The notes: generated from the letters alone by a model not told the origin. DNA of 64,000 bases from an uncultured Candidatus Melainabacteria bacterium (GCA_934728585.1 CAKVDZ010000008.1:1-64000), one strand, 5' to 3'; counted from the first letter of the stretch, positions 16,618-25,549 are shown. Numbers and translations are program-made.

Positions 16618-17751
16618 CTAGTTAAATAATTCTCTAGTTTTTTGACGAATTTCTTTATCTATAGCAAAAATTTCGTCAATATCTGGATTTTGTACAACTT
16701 TGTGTTGACGGTAAATTTTTTCAACTGTGGTATAAATATCGTACAGCGTAATTTTTCCATCTAAAAATGCATATACAGCTTCTTCATTTGCTGCATTCAT
16801 ACAAGTTGTAGCACTACCACCAGTTCTACCAGCCTCATAAGCAAGATTCATGCAAGGAAATTTTTCAAAATCTGGTTTTAGAAAATCAAATTCAGCCACA
16901 TCAGCAAAACTAAAGCTTCTTGATTTAATTCCAGCAGGTCTTTCTGGATAACAGATAGCATATTGAATTGGAATGTGCATACTTGGTACACCAATTTGTG
17001 CAATAATACTACCATCTTTGAATTCCACAGCTGAATGCACATAACTTTGTGGGTGAACTACAACCTTAATTCTGTCATAATCCATATCAAATAAATGGTG
17101 AGCTTCAATAATTTCAAGCCCTTTATTCATCAAAGTTGCACTATCTACAGTGATTTTTCTACCCATGTTCCAACGTGGGTGAGCAAGCGCCTGCTCAACA
17201 GTTGCTTTTTTTATTTCCTCAATAGATTTGTGTAAAAATGGTCCGCCAGAAGCAGTAATAATCAATCTATCTACTTTTTCTAAAGCGCCATTAATACATT
17301 GGAATATAGCTGAATGTTCGCTATCTACTGGCAAAATTTTAACACCAGCTTCTTCTGCCTTTTTCATAACAATATCGCCTGCCATAACAAGAGTTTCCTT
17401 GTTTGCAAGTGCAATATCAATACCATTTTCAATAGCTGACAGCGTTGGTTTCAAGCCGATTTTACCAGATACCGCTACTAGAATAATATCGTTTTCTTTG
17501 TTTGAGCAAATTTCTTGCAAACCATCATCACCGTAAAAAGTTTTTGCACCTTTTGCGTCTAATCGTTCATCTGGCTTTCCTAAGCAAACATATTTTGGTT
17601 TAAATTTTGCAATTTGCTTGTTTAAAAGTTCTACGTTTGAGCCACCTGCAAGCGCAATAATTTCGAATTTATCTTGAAGTTTTTCGATAACTTCCAACGA
17701 TTGAGTTCCAATTGACCCAGTTGAGCCTATTATACTAATTTTCTTTTTCAT
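16618..17751 (-). CDS. dxr: 1-deoxy-D-xylulose 5-phosphate reductoisomerase
   Basis: This is the second MEP-pathway enzyme. It converts DXP to methylerythritol phosphate with NADPH. I take the start at ATG 17751 (MKKKISIIGSTGSIGTQ), because the upstream in-frame extension of 13 codons is not family-like. That gives 377 residues. Motifs are the NADPH site GSTGSIGTQS, LANKETLVMAG, the metal-binding VDSEHSAIFQC, ITASGGPF, the HPRWNMGRKITVDSATLMNKGLE catalytic block and the flexible-loop HPQSYVHS. It is divergent from the solute-binding lipoprotein gene with 63 bases between. Confidence 0.95.
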   Translation of the reverse strand: MKKKISIIGSTGSIGTQSLEVIEKLQDKFEIIALAGGSNVELLNKQIAKFKPKYVCLGKPDERLDAKGAKTFYGDDGLQEICSNKENDIILVAVSGKIGLKPTLSAIENGIDIALANKETLVMAGDIVMKKAEEAGVKILPVDSEHSAIFQCINGALEKVDRLIITASGGPFLHKSIEEIKKATVEQALAHPRWNMGRKITVDSATLMNKGLEIIEAHHLFDMDYDRIKVVVHPQSYVHSAVEFKDGSIIAQIGVPSMHIPIQYAICYPERPAGIKSRSFSFADVAEFDFLKPDFEKFPCMNLAYEAGRTGGSATTCMNAANEEAVYAFLDGKITLYDIYTTVEKIYRQHKVVQNPDIDEIFAIDKEIRQKTRELFN

Positions 17752-17814
17752 AATACATTTATTATATAGCAAAACATTTACAAACAACATTATTTATGTT
17801 TTATTATTTGTATT

Positions 17815-18600
17815 ATGAAACGAATTTTAACAAACTTATTTGCAATACTTATTATAACAGTAATTGCTGTTGGTTGTGGAAAAAAGCAACAACCAATGGA
17901 TTTGCTTGATAGTATTCAACAAAGAGGAAAACTTGTTGTTGGAGTTAGAAGCGACATTGAGCCATTTGGGTTTAAAGACAGCGAGGGCAATTATCAAGGT
18001 TTTGAAATTGACTTAGCAAGACAAATGGCAAAAGTTATACTAAAAGATGAAAATGCTATTGAATTCATTGATGTAGAACCATCAAACAGAATTTCAACAG
18101 TAAATTCAGGTCAAGCGGATATGATTATTGCAACAATGTCTGTTTCACCAAAAAGAATGACAGTTTTAGATTTTTCAGAACCTTACTACTTTGCTGGACA
18201 AAAAGTTTTAGTTCATACAAATAGCAGTATCAAATCCTTGACTGATTTAAACGGCAAGCGAGTAGGTGTTGGATTTGGAACCACTGCAATTGAGGGAATT
18301 AAAGCAGTTGCACCAGGAGCAATTATTTCAGGCTATAAATCTTACAAAGATGCTATTTCAGCGTTAAAAGCTAATGAAATTGATGCGTTTGCCGATGACG
18401 ATACTCTTTTGTTAAGCTATATACTAAAGGATAATAGTTTAAAACTTCTTCCTCAAAAATATACTCAAGAAGCTTATGCAATAGCTTTTAGAAAAGGAAC
18501 AGAAAGCACAAGAACAATAGGAATAGTTAACAACGTTTTAACAGTTATGAAAAAAAATGGAACACTTAACAGAATGAAAGCCCAATGGCAAATAAAATAA
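17815..18600 (+). CDS. Amino-acid-type ABC transporter solute-binding lipoprotein
   Basis: This 261-residue protein has a lipoprotein signal: a Lys/Arg start, a hydrophobic core and the lipobox AVGC with Cys21. The mature part starts with LDSIQQRGKLVVGVRSDIEPFGF and continues GNYQGFEIDLARQMAK, ADMIIATMSVSPKR and FSEPYYFAGQ. This is the solute-binding family 3 pattern (polar amino acids). No permease or ATPase gene lies beside it, so its partner is elsewhere. No ribosome site is seen, and TATTAT ends 7 bases before the ATG, so the mRNA may be leaderless. Confidence 0.88.
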   Translation: MKRILTNLFAILIITVIAVGCGKKQQPMDLLDSIQQRGKLVVGVRSDIEPFGFKDSEGNYQGFEIDLARQMAKVILKDENAIEFIDVEPSNRISTVNSGQADMIIATMSVSPKRMTVLDFSEPYYFAGQKVLVHTNSSIKSLTDLNGKRVGVGFGTTAIEGIKAVAPGAIISGYKSYKDAISALKANEIDAFADDDTLLLSYILKDNSLKLLPQKYTQEAYAIAFRKGTESTRTIGIVNNVLTVMKKNGTLNRMKAQWQIK

Positions 18601-18608
18601 ATTTTTAA

Positions 18609-18646
18609 ACGGCGGTTGAATAAATTCAACCGCCGTCCTTATTTTT
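18609..18646 (+). terminator. Rho-independent terminator of the binding-protein gene
   Basis: ACGGCGGTTGAA-TAAA-TTCAACCGCCGT is a perfect 12-pair GC-rich stem followed by CC and a TTATTTTT tract. Confidence 0.85.
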
Positions 18647-18724
18647 CCACGTAACACAGATTAACACTTTATTGTTTTAAAATTTTGTTTAATTTAAAAT
18701 TATATAAGAGTATGAGGAAAATTT

Positions 18725-19450
18725 ATGATAATTGAAACAAAAAATCTTGTAAAAATATATGGTGATAGAAGCGTTGTAAACGACGTATCTTTTGAAGTTA
18801 ACAAAGGTGAAGTTGTATGTTTGCTAGGTCCAAATGGTGCAGGTAAAACAACAACATTTTACATGGTTGTAGGTTTGGTAAAACCTAATAGAGGACAAGT
18901 TTTGTTAAACGGTGAAGACATTTCAGCTTGGCCTATGAATTTACGTTCAAAAGCTGGTATTGGTTACTTACCACAAGAAGCTTCAATCTTTAGAAAACTT
19001 ACTGTAGACGAAAACATAAAACTTGTATTAGAAATGAACGACAAGTTAACAGTTAATGAAAAGAAGAAAAAACTCGAAGAATTATTAGACGAATTTGGTG
19101 TTACAAAACTACGTAGCGAATCTGCAATTTCTCTTTCTGGTGGTGAAAGAAGAAGGGTTGAATTAGCTCGCGCACTTGCAGCAAGCCCCGATTTCATCTT
19201 ACTTGACGAACCATTTACAGGTATCGACCCGATTGCTATTGGCGAAATTAAAGATAATATTAGAAAGTTATCAGAGGATAAAGGCTTAGGCGTTTTGATT
19301 ACTGACCACAACCCTAAGGCAACACTTTCTATTACAGATAGAGCATACGTAATCTTCGACGGTAAAATCAAAATTCAAGGTAAGAGTACAGATGTTGCTG
19401 TTGACCCAGTTGCAAAAGAATTTTATTTAGGAAAGGATTTCCAATTATAA
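18725..19450 (+). CDS. lptB: LPS export ABC transporter ATP-binding protein
   Basis: This 241-residue ATPase of the LptBFG complex drives LPS extraction from the inner membrane. Walker A is GPNGAGKTT (35-43), the Q-loop is GYLPQEASIF, the signature is LSGGERRRVELARAL, Walker B is FILLDEPFTGIDP and the H-loop is ITDHNPKATL. The wording YLPQEASIFRKLTVDENI is typical of LptB. Its stop overlaps the start of the LptF/G-like gene by one base, which supports the assignment over a generic ABC ATPase. Confidence 0.93.
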   Translation: MIIETKNLVKIYGDRSVVNDVSFEVNKGEVVCLLGPNGAGKTTTFYMVVGLVKPNRGQVLLNGEDISAWPMNLRSKAGIGYLPQEASIFRKLTVDENIKLVLEMNDKLTVNEKKKKLEELLDEFGVTKLRSESAISLSGGERRRVELARALAASPDFILLDEPFTGIDPIAIGEIKDNIRKLSEDKGLGVLITDHNPKATLSITDRAYVIFDGKIKIQGKSTDVAVDPVAKEFYLGKDFQL

Positions 19451-20565
19451 TGAAATTCAGTTTAAAACCAACTATTTACGACAGATACATCTTCAAACAA
19501 GTACTTTTTGCAACAATCGCAGCGATTTTGTTGTTTACTATTGTTTGGATTGCGCCAGAAATGCTTTTAAATACAATCAAAGAAACACTTGCTGGACAAC
19601 ATACAGTCGTTGAAGCTATCTGGATTTTAGTACTTGAATTACCTATGATTTTAGGAAAAGCATTTCCTGTAGGTTTGTTGCTTGGAACACTTTTTACATT
19701 TGATAAATTAAGCAAGGATTCAGAATTAACCATTTTCCGTGCAATTGGTTTGTCTTTTGGTAGAATTATCGCACCAGTTGTGGTTTTAAGCTTGATTATA
19801 ACTGGAATTTGTTTTGTAACTTACGATAAATTGATTCCTTATGCTGAAAACAAAATGTTTATTTATGATAACTACTCTCCGTCAATTCAGTATATGTACA
19901 CAGAAAAAGACGAAAATAACCAACCAAAACTTGCAGTTATTGTTTCAAAATTCAAAGCAAATGAAATGAATAACATTATAGTTTTGGATTTTTCAAACAA
20001 AATCTATGATGACTTGCACGGATTGACAAATATTTTTGTTGCTAAAACTGGTAAAACATTCCAAAATCGTTGGGAGTTATATGATGTAACTGAATATAAG
20101 ATTTCAAATGATGGAATTTTCGTAGATATTGCCCAAAAGAAACAAGTTAATATATTGAACGGTGAATCAGCAGCGAATGCATACATGTTAATGACTTATT
20201 CAGTAAAAAAAGAACGCGAAATTACAAACGCTAACTTGCTAAAATATATTAAATTACTAAAAAAAGAATCTTTGGACGAAGATTATAATTACATGCTAAA
20301 CAAATACTTCCAAAGATTTTTCCACCCATTTGTATGTGTACTTTTAGCAATTATGGGTTGTTTGTTAGGATTTAGCAAACCTAGAGAACAACGTTTGATA
20401 GGTTTCACAATTGCAATTGGTTGTATATTCTTGTATTACATTACGTTGCCATTCTTTGATTTGTTGGCAGAGAAAGGAATTTTACATCCATTTATAACAG
20501 CAATAACACCACCATTAGCATTTTTAGGTGCAATTATTGCATTTTACAGAAGCAAAGATTTATAA
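19450..20565 (+). CDS. LptF/LptG-family LPS export permease
   Basis: This 371-residue YjgP/YjgQ-family protein has three N-terminal membrane segments (YIFKQVLFATIAAILLFTIVW; LELPMILGKAFPVGLLLGTLF; IIAPVVVLSLIITGICFV), a periplasmic beta-jellyroll middle and three more membrane segments near the C-terminus. A conserved ELTIFRAIGLS coupling segment is present. It partners LptB in the same operon. Only one such permease is encoded here, although most Gram-negatives use both LptF and LptG. The second may be elsewhere or a homodimer may work. Confidence 0.88.
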   Translation: MKFSLKPTIYDRYIFKQVLFATIAAILLFTIVWIAPEMLLNTIKETLAGQHTVVEAIWILVLELPMILGKAFPVGLLLGTLFTFDKLSKDSELTIFRAIGLSFGRIIAPVVVLSLIITGICFVTYDKLIPYAENKMFIYDNYSPSIQYMYTEKDENNQPKLAVIVSKFKANEMNNIIVLDFSNKIYDDLHGLTNIFVAKTGKTFQNRWELYDVTEYKISNDGIFVDIAQKKQVNILNGESAANAYMLMTYSVKKEREITNANLLKYIKLLKKESLDEDYNYMLNKYFQRFFHPFVCVLLAIMGCLLGFSKPREQRLIGFTIAIGCIFLYYITLPFFDLLAEKGILHPFITAITPPLAFLGAIIAFYRSKDL

Positions 20566-20590
20566 TAGAAAATAAAAGGATATGTGTTTT

Positions 20591-21388
20591 ATGAAAAAGT
20601 ATTTAGTTTTGTTGTTAATTTTATTGATAGGTAACGTGACTTTTGCAAAATCTATCGAAATCCAAGAAAATGAGGGAATTTACCACATCAAATTGAGTGG
20701 CAAGGCAATAAAAAAACGTATTAACTTTGTGTCTACGCAAGGATTAAAAACCAATAAAGATGTTCATGAAATGTCACAATCAAAATTAACTATTAATACA
20801 GGCTTTTTCGACCCTAAGAATGCAAAAACAATATCTTATATTGTAACAGACGGAATGACAGCAGAAGACCCTAGCACAAATGAAAATCTTATGATGAACC
20901 CTGTTTTAAGAATGCACATGAAAGAAATCTTAAACCGTAGCGAGTTCAGAATTGTAGAGTGCGATAAAAAACTAAAATATGAAATCGTTCCTCATAATAC
21001 ACCTGTAGATTTTATGTGTAACATCAAAACTTCAGCTCAAGGCGGACCAATGTTGTTGCCAGAATTAAAACTTGAAGAAGAATTTTTCATTCTAAAAGAC
21101 AATGACGGCAATATTATTAGACAATCAGCATCAGTGCTTGATAGAACAGCAAGAACTATTGTAGGCATAAAAAATGGTGAAATGCATATTTTAATAATCA
21201 CAAATCAAAACCCTAAAAATATTTTTGAAGCAAGAGATTTATGCAAAAGTTTAGGATTTGAATACGCTATGGCATTTGACGGCGGAAGTTCTACTTCGTT
21301 TAATTACAAAAAAATCAATATAACCTCAACTCAATCAGACGGACTAGATACAGGTCGCTTGTTAAAGTCTTTTATGATAATTAAGTAG
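20591..21388 (+). CDS. Exported phosphodiester glycosidase (NAGPA)-domain protein
   Basis: From ATG 20591 it is 265 residues. The AAAGGA site is correctly spaced for this ATG and too close for the one at 20582. A signal peptide ends near TFAKS. Conserved points of the NAGPA/DUF2233 domain are INTGFFD, SAQGGPMLL, RTARTIVGI and the C-terminal MAFDGGSSTSF. The family includes the uncovering enzyme that removes GlcNAc from phosphodiesters, and bacterial members probably act on envelope glycans. It follows lptF/G by 25 bases, so it may be part of the same envelope operon. Confidence 0.8.
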   Translation: MKKYLVLLLILLIGNVTFAKSIEIQENEGIYHIKLSGKAIKKRINFVSTQGLKTNKDVHEMSQSKLTINTGFFDPKNAKTISYIVTDGMTAEDPSTNENLMMNPVLRMHMKEILNRSEFRIVECDKKLKYEIVPHNTPVDFMCNIKTSAQGGPMLLPELKLEEEFFILKDNDGNIIRQSASVLDRTARTIVGIKNGEMHILIITNQNPKNIFEARDLCKSLGFEYAMAFDGGSSTSFNYKKINITSTQSDGLDTGRLLKSFMIIK

Positions 21389-21418
21389 TATCGTGAATTG
21401 TCGATTGTAAATTATTGG

Positions 21419-21436
21419 CGATGTCCTCGCTACTTT
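21419..21436. repeat. Short inverted match to the prepilin repeat
   Basis: Bases 21421-21435 (ATGTCCTCGCTACTT) are the exact reverse complement of 22321-22335 in the prepilin leader repeat. The two sites flank the prepilin gene in opposite orientation. It may be a shortened copy of the dispersed repeat. At 15 bases chance is unlikely but the boundaries are unclear. Confidence 0.5.
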
Positions 21437-21481
21437 TGACAGAGTTTATATACTCTCACTCAGAGTATTACAGAAAATCTA

Positions 21482-22462
21482 CTATTTACAAGTTGTCTTT
21501 TTCCAAGATAGACTACAACTGCCGTTTGTGGCTTTTAAATAATCCATATTTCCAGTTTCTATTATCCAACCTGTACAATAGCTACCGTCTTTAAAACAGT
21601 TCCATTTCAGATTATTATTACCCTCGAAACCCCAAACATCTTCTCTTGTACCTGCTGGAGTAATACCTTCGCTTGTAATCAAAAATTCAAAAGCGTCTTT
21701 ACCTTTAGTATTTGCACCTTTCATACCATCTATATCAACATTTATAACTCCACAAAAATTAGTAACTATAAATTGAGGTTTACTCGGACCACCACCTACC
21801 AATGGGGGAATCATAAGACCTACTCCAATATCACAATCATTATTATTAATATTAAATTCTAATGCCGTGCCATCAGCCAATAAAACTTTTGGTAAATCAT
21901 CTGATAAAAATTCAACCGACTTACCTTCTAAAGTTTTATAATCTCCATTAAAAAAACATCCAACAGAATCCACACCACAATCTTTTGAAAGTTTCAAAAA
22001 TTCAGATATCCTATTTTTAAATCTATCACTCTTAGCAGTTGCACTGGTTCCATCAGCTTTAAACCATTCGTCAATAGGACCATAAACGGCAGTAGCACGA
22101 CCGAAAGCGTCTGTTAAATTTGCATACACTTTCTTAACCTTTGCAACTTTTTCTCTGTCGCCTGTGGATTGGTTTAAGTTTGGAATAGTCAACGCCGCAA
22201 CTACGCCAATAATGCCCATTACAACAAGGGTTTCAGCTAAGGTAAAAGCGATAGCTTTTACTAGTGAGTTGTGAGCGGATTTTGCGTAGGGCGCCGTGTG
22301 AACAGAGCGAACCCAGCCCGAAGTAGCGAGGACATTACGAATGACAACGCTAGTGAAATGAGCAACTTGTCCGAGTGAAGCAATAATCCAAGACAGTGAT
22401 GAGTCTTTATTGTCATTTGCTTGTTTATTATTTGTCAATTCTCGATTAAACAACTTTCTCAT
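21482..22462 (-). CDS. Type IV prepilin-like protein with a repeat-extended leader
   Basis: The protein has 326 residues. After a 72-residue leader comes the prepilin signature FTLAETLVVMGIIGVVAALTIPNLN, cleaved by prepilin peptidase before Phe73, with the +5 Glu. The next residues through GDREKVAK are nearly identical to the paralogue at 32.8 kb, whose leader is only MRKILA. The leader here begins MRKL, then carries about 63 extra codons encoding SSLSWIIASLGQVAHFTS and SGWVRSVHTAPYAKSAHNS. These codons coincide with the dispersed repeat. The C-terminal domain is Cys-containing (SYCTGWI and CK end). A good promoter lies upstream. Whether so long a leader is processed is uncertain. Confidence 0.85.
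   Translation of the reverse strand: MRKLFNRELTNNKQANDNKDSSLSWIIASLGQVAHFTSVVIRNVLATSGWVRSVHTAPYAKSAHNSLVKAIAFTLAETLVVMGIIGVVAALTIPNLNQSTGDREKVAKVKKVYANLTDAFGRATAVYGPIDEWFKADGTSATAKSDRFKNRISEFLKLSKDCGVDSVGCFFNGDYKTLEGKSVEFLSDDLPKVLLADGTALEFNINNNDCDIGVGLMIPPLVGGGPSKPQFIVTNFCGVINVDIDGMKGANTKGKDAFEFLITSEGITPAGTREDVWGFEGNNNLKWNCFKDGSYCTGWIIETGNMDYLKATNGSCSLSWKKTTCK
22262..22450. repeat. Dispersed repeat inserted in frame in the prepilin leader
   Basis: Compared with the sister prepilin, about 189 bases (63 codons, so the frame is kept) separate the MRKL start from VKAIAFTLAE. The segment contains the 30 bases shared with the left edge of the window (22363-22392) and 15 bases shared inverted at 21421-21435. 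Its GC content is visibly higher than its surroundings around 22270-22335 (ACACGGCGCC and CGAACCCAGCCCG on the two strands). Exact ends are not defined. Confidence 0.7.
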
Positions 22463-22493
22463 AAGCTCTTTCCTTTATGTTCTCAACAATTCC

Positions 22494-22522
22494 ATTATAA
22501 CAATTCGATTGAGCATTCACAA
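22494..22522 (-). promoter_or_regulatory. Promoter of the prepilin gene
   Basis: On the minus strand TTGTGA (22517-22522) and a perfect TATAAT (22494-22499) are separated by 17 bases, about 30 bases before the start codon. A perfect 11-pair hairpin (ATTATAGCTGA-GTT-TCAGCTATAAT, 22557-22581) lies further upstream and could be a regulator site or a terminator remnant. Confidence 0.6.
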
Positions 22523-22649
22523 TACAGCTATTCTATCCTATTGTATTCTATTCGGCATTATAGCTGAGTTTCAGCTATAATGAAATCATTTTTACAAAAT
22601 GTAACATATTTCGCTTGCTTAACTCAATTTCACCCTACTGAAAATATAT

Positions 22650-24068
22650 TTATTTTCCAAAAATTTTCATGATTTTACCGATTAAGCCGTCATCTTCAGT
22701 CGATGCATCAGAATATTCTTTCTTTTTACTTTCAAGTTTTTCGATTTTTTTCTTAATTTCCGCGATTTCTGCTTCATCAATTGAATTTGAAGACAAGTAT
22801 TTTTCATAAAATTCTAGTGCTTTTTGAGCATTTCTAGTTTTTTCATAAGAAACAGCTAACGATTTCAACACTTTTGGATTACGTTTGTCAATTTCATACA
22901 ACTTTTCTAAGTATTCAATTGCCATTTTGTAATCGCCAATACTTTCTCTAAAAGCTCCTAATTTTTCTAGCGCACGTCTATTTTGTGGCTCTAATCGATA
23001 TAATTTTTCATAAAATTCAATTGCATGAGTATTATCTTTCATTGATTCTAGTAAATCTGCAATTGTAATAATCAAGGCTGAATCTTCTGGATTTGCTTGA
23101 TGAGCAAACATATATTCATTCAAAGCAACGTCCTTATTACCTCTTGCTTGATTATATTTTGCCCAGTTATAGTGTTCTTTAAATGTTTCACCTTGTTCTT
23201 CATAAATCAAAGCTCGCATTTGATAAATTAATGGTGAATTTTTATCAAATTTTGCAAATTCATCAACATATTCAAGCGCTTTATCATAATCACCAGTTGC
23301 ATAGTAATATTGCGCAACTAAAGATAAGAATTTTGGATTTTTCTTGTATTCATTTTGTAATTCTTCAATTTTTGTCAACGCTTCTGAATATTTCTCATCA
23401 TCAATCAAACAACGTAATTGAACCAATTTATCAGAAGAAATTTTTGAAGCTTGTTCAGTTTGGTTATTTCTCAAATAAATATCTGCCAAAGTTTCCTTAA
23501 CTTCTTTTGTTTCATGCCCGTCTTTTATTGCTCTTTCCAAAATTTCTGCAGCACTAGATAAAATATCTTCTTTCAAATAAATTTGAGCCAATAACAAATA
23601 TGCTTCCACTGGTGCCTCTTGCGTATCTAACAAGCGTAAATACTCATCAATTGCTTGATTAGTTTTGTTTAATTGAGCATAAATACCCGCAAGCGCAAAT
23701 CTTGTAGCATTTCTTTGGTCATTTTCATAAGCTTTATCTAACGCTTTCTTAAAATCACCTGCTGCGTGTTGTAATTTGCCTTGTAGAACGTGTAAGTTAC
23801 CTCTATATGAATAATATTTATATTTATCACTGTCAAAAAACAAATCCATTAATTGTTCATAAGCAAGTTCATTTGTTGCATCTTTTTCTAATATTTTAGT
23901 AAAATAATGTTCAACATCATCTTGTCTATTTAAAATACAAGCAACATGTGCCAAACGTTGCATTAAATCTATACTGCTAGGTTTTGCATCAAGTAGTTGT
24001 TTATATTCTTGAAACGCTTTTTCGTATTCTTCTTTTTCTTCGTATTGTTCTGCTAATTCAATTGACAT
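22650..24068 (-). CDS. Tetratricopeptide-repeat protein
   Basis: This 472-residue soluble protein consists of consecutive TPR units, for example KAFQEYKQLLDAKPSSIDL, QAIDEYLRLLDTQEAPVEAYLLLAQIYL, HAIEFYEKLYRLEPQNRRALEKLGAF and MAIEYLEKLYEIDKRNPKVLKSLAVSY. About ten or more units fill the length, and it ends with a charged coil (EIAEIKKKIEKLESKKKEY) and a short amphipathic tail GLIGKIMKIFGK. That tail may touch a membrane. There is no signal peptide. It is a protein-interaction scaffold by fold and the specific role is unknown. pth lies upstream on the same strand. Confidence 0.85.
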   Translation of the reverse strand: MSIELAEQYEEKEEYEKAFQEYKQLLDAKPSSIDLMQRLAHVACILNRQDDVEHYFTKILEKDATNELAYEQLMDLFFDSDKYKYYSYRGNLHVLQGKLQHAAGDFKKALDKAYENDQRNATRFALAGIYAQLNKTNQAIDEYLRLLDTQEAPVEAYLLLAQIYLKEDILSSAAEILERAIKDGHETKEVKETLADIYLRNNQTEQASKISSDKLVQLRCLIDDEKYSEALTKIEELQNEYKKNPKFLSLVAQYYYATGDYDKALEYVDEFAKFDKNSPLIYQMRALIYEEQGETFKEHYNWAKYNQARGNKDVALNEYMFAHQANPEDSALIITIADLLESMKDNTHAIEFYEKLYRLEPQNRRALEKLGAFRESIGDYKMAIEYLEKLYEIDKRNPKVLKSLAVSYEKTRNAQKALEFYEKYLSSNSIDEAEIAEIKKKIEKLESKKKEYSDASTEDDGLIGKIMKIFGK

Positions 24069-24143
24069 TATTTATTACCTTTCATTTATTGTTTTAAAAT
24101 TATTTTATTATAAATACCTAGTTATAAGATATTACACAATTGG

Positions 24144-24701
24144 TTAATTAAATTTGTTTTGCGCACGCTCAATTCCATCTTTCAAGTAGCACTGAACTGC
24201 ATCAACCGCTGTTTTTAAAGCTTCTTTCAAAATTGGTTCTTGCTCTTTCGAAAAGTTTTGCAAAACAAAAGCTTCCGACGGTATTGGAGGTTGAGGACCT
24301 ACGCCAACTTTTAATCTATCAAATTTATTTGTACCGACATGCTTTATGATTGATTTAATACCATTATGTCCGCCGTCAGAACCATTTGCTCTAAAACGCA
24401 ATCTGCCTAAATCTAAACAAATATCGTCATAAATTATTAATATATCTTTTACATCGATTTTATAATAATTCATAACCAAACTAACGGCTTCACCAGATAA
24501 ATTCATAAATGTAGTTGGTTTAATTATAATAACATCTTCACCATTAAATTTAATTTTAGTAAATAAACATTTTAATTTGCTTTCTTCTCTAAATGAAAAA
24601 CCCTCGTTTACAGCCCAATAGTCTACTGTCATAAATCCAGCATTATGGCGTGTAAAAGCGTATTTATCTCCGACATTTCCTAGAGCAACTATTAGTTTCA
24701 A
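24144..24701 (-). CDS. pth: Peptidyl-tRNA hydrolase
   Basis: This essential enzyme frees tRNA from dropped-off peptidyl-tRNA. It has 185 residues as usual. Motifs are MKLIVALGNVGDKYAFTRHNAGF (active-site His19 and Asn9; the usual Pro of GNPG is Val), KPTTFMNLSGEAV, the acid IYDDICLDLGRLR and GSDGGHNGIKSI. It is followed by the TPR gene after 75 bases, possibly as a two-gene unit. Confidence 0.94.
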   Translation of the reverse strand: MKLIVALGNVGDKYAFTRHNAGFMTVDYWAVNEGFSFREESKLKCLFTKIKFNGEDVIIIKPTTFMNLSGEAVSLVMNYYKIDVKDILIIYDDICLDLGRLRFRANGSDGGHNGIKSIIKHVGTNKFDRLKVGVGPQPPIPSEAFVLQNFSKEQEPILKEALKTAVDAVQCYLKDGIERAQNKFN

Positions 24702-24867
24702 AATTTATCCTTTTTGTTATTTATAAAAAATACCTTTTAATTATAATTTTAACGCAAATAAATATTACCAACGGTATTATCTACCTTTCGCTTAACAAAT
24801 TGATAAAAAGAAGTTATTTTATGATTGACGGAGACTCCAAAAAAAATATTTTATAGGGGAGATACAA

Positions 24868-25437
24868 ATGACAGCAAAAAATAAGCAAATATTAAAAGAA
24901 AAGAGTTCCAAAAAAGTTGCAGATTTTTTAGAGAAAAGTGGTTTACATAAAAAAGACTTTGCAGAAATGATAGGCGTAACTCTATCTTACGTATACAATT
25001 TAATAGATAATACAATACCATTTTCAACAAGAAGCACAACTTTAGAGCGCATCGCGACAATTATGGAAATTGCACCAGAAGAATTTGATGAATACAAAAT
25101 TCCGCAAGAACCAATTTTGATAGATGAATCAGTAGAATTTATTAAACAGAAAATTGCTCAAAAAGGTTTGAGTATAGTCAATTTCTTAAAATCATTTCCA
25201 CGTAAGAAAAGACTTGATACTGTCGACATGCTAAGGGGAGCTTTACCAATTCCTATTGATTTCAAAGAATTGAACATGCTCGCACAAGTTCTTGATCTTA
25301 CCACAGATGAAATCTATCCAATCTGGGAAAATCGAGTAAAACAAGTGCTAGAAGCAGGCGGAATGAACATTTATTCAAATGCAGCATTAGTTAATTCAAT
25401 GTTTGAGTGTGCAAAAAAATATATTGATTTAAAATAG
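24868..25437 (+). CDS. Helix-turn-helix (XRE/Cro-like) regulator
   Basis: The protein has 189 residues. Residues 15-70 form an XRE-type domain: VADFLEKSGLHKKDFAEMIGVTLSYVYNLI then RSTTLERIATIMEIAPEEF. The rest contains a second, similar helical unit (FIKQKIAQKGLSIVNFLKSF to LNMLAQVLDLTTDEIYPIWENRV), which looks like a duplicated HTH-like domain. A GGGGAG ribosome site is 6 bases upstream, and a TTGACG box is at 24825. A terminator follows at 25461. Targets unknown. Confidence 0.75.
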   Translation: MTAKNKQILKEKSSKKVADFLEKSGLHKKDFAEMIGVTLSYVYNLIDNTIPFSTRSTTLERIATIMEIAPEEFDEYKIPQEPILIDESVEFIKQKIAQKGLSIVNFLKSFPRKKRLDTVDMLRGALPIPIDFKELNMLAQVLDLTTDEIYPIWENRVKQVLEAGGMNIYSNAALVNSMFECAKKYIDLK

Positions 25438-25460
25438 CTAAAAGCAAGCTATAACAACGA

Positions 25461-25496
25461 AAAAAAGACTAAATTCAAAAATTTAGTCTTTTTTTT
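25461..25496 (+). terminator. Rho-independent terminator
   Basis: AAAAAAGACTAAAT-TCAAAA-ATTTAGTCTTTTTT is followed by further T. It ends the HTH regulator gene. Confidence 0.85.
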
Positions 25497-25520
25497 TGAA
25501 AAAATTTTAAAAAAAGTAGT

Positions 25521-25549
25521 TGACGTAGAACTTTGTTCTTGGTAAATTA
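25521..25549 (+). promoter_or_regulatory. Promoter of the tRNA-Lys transcript
   Basis: TTGACG (25521-25526), a 17-base spacer and TAAATT (25544-25549). The same -10 and spacing occur before the CAU tRNA at 37.2 kb. Confidence 0.65.
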
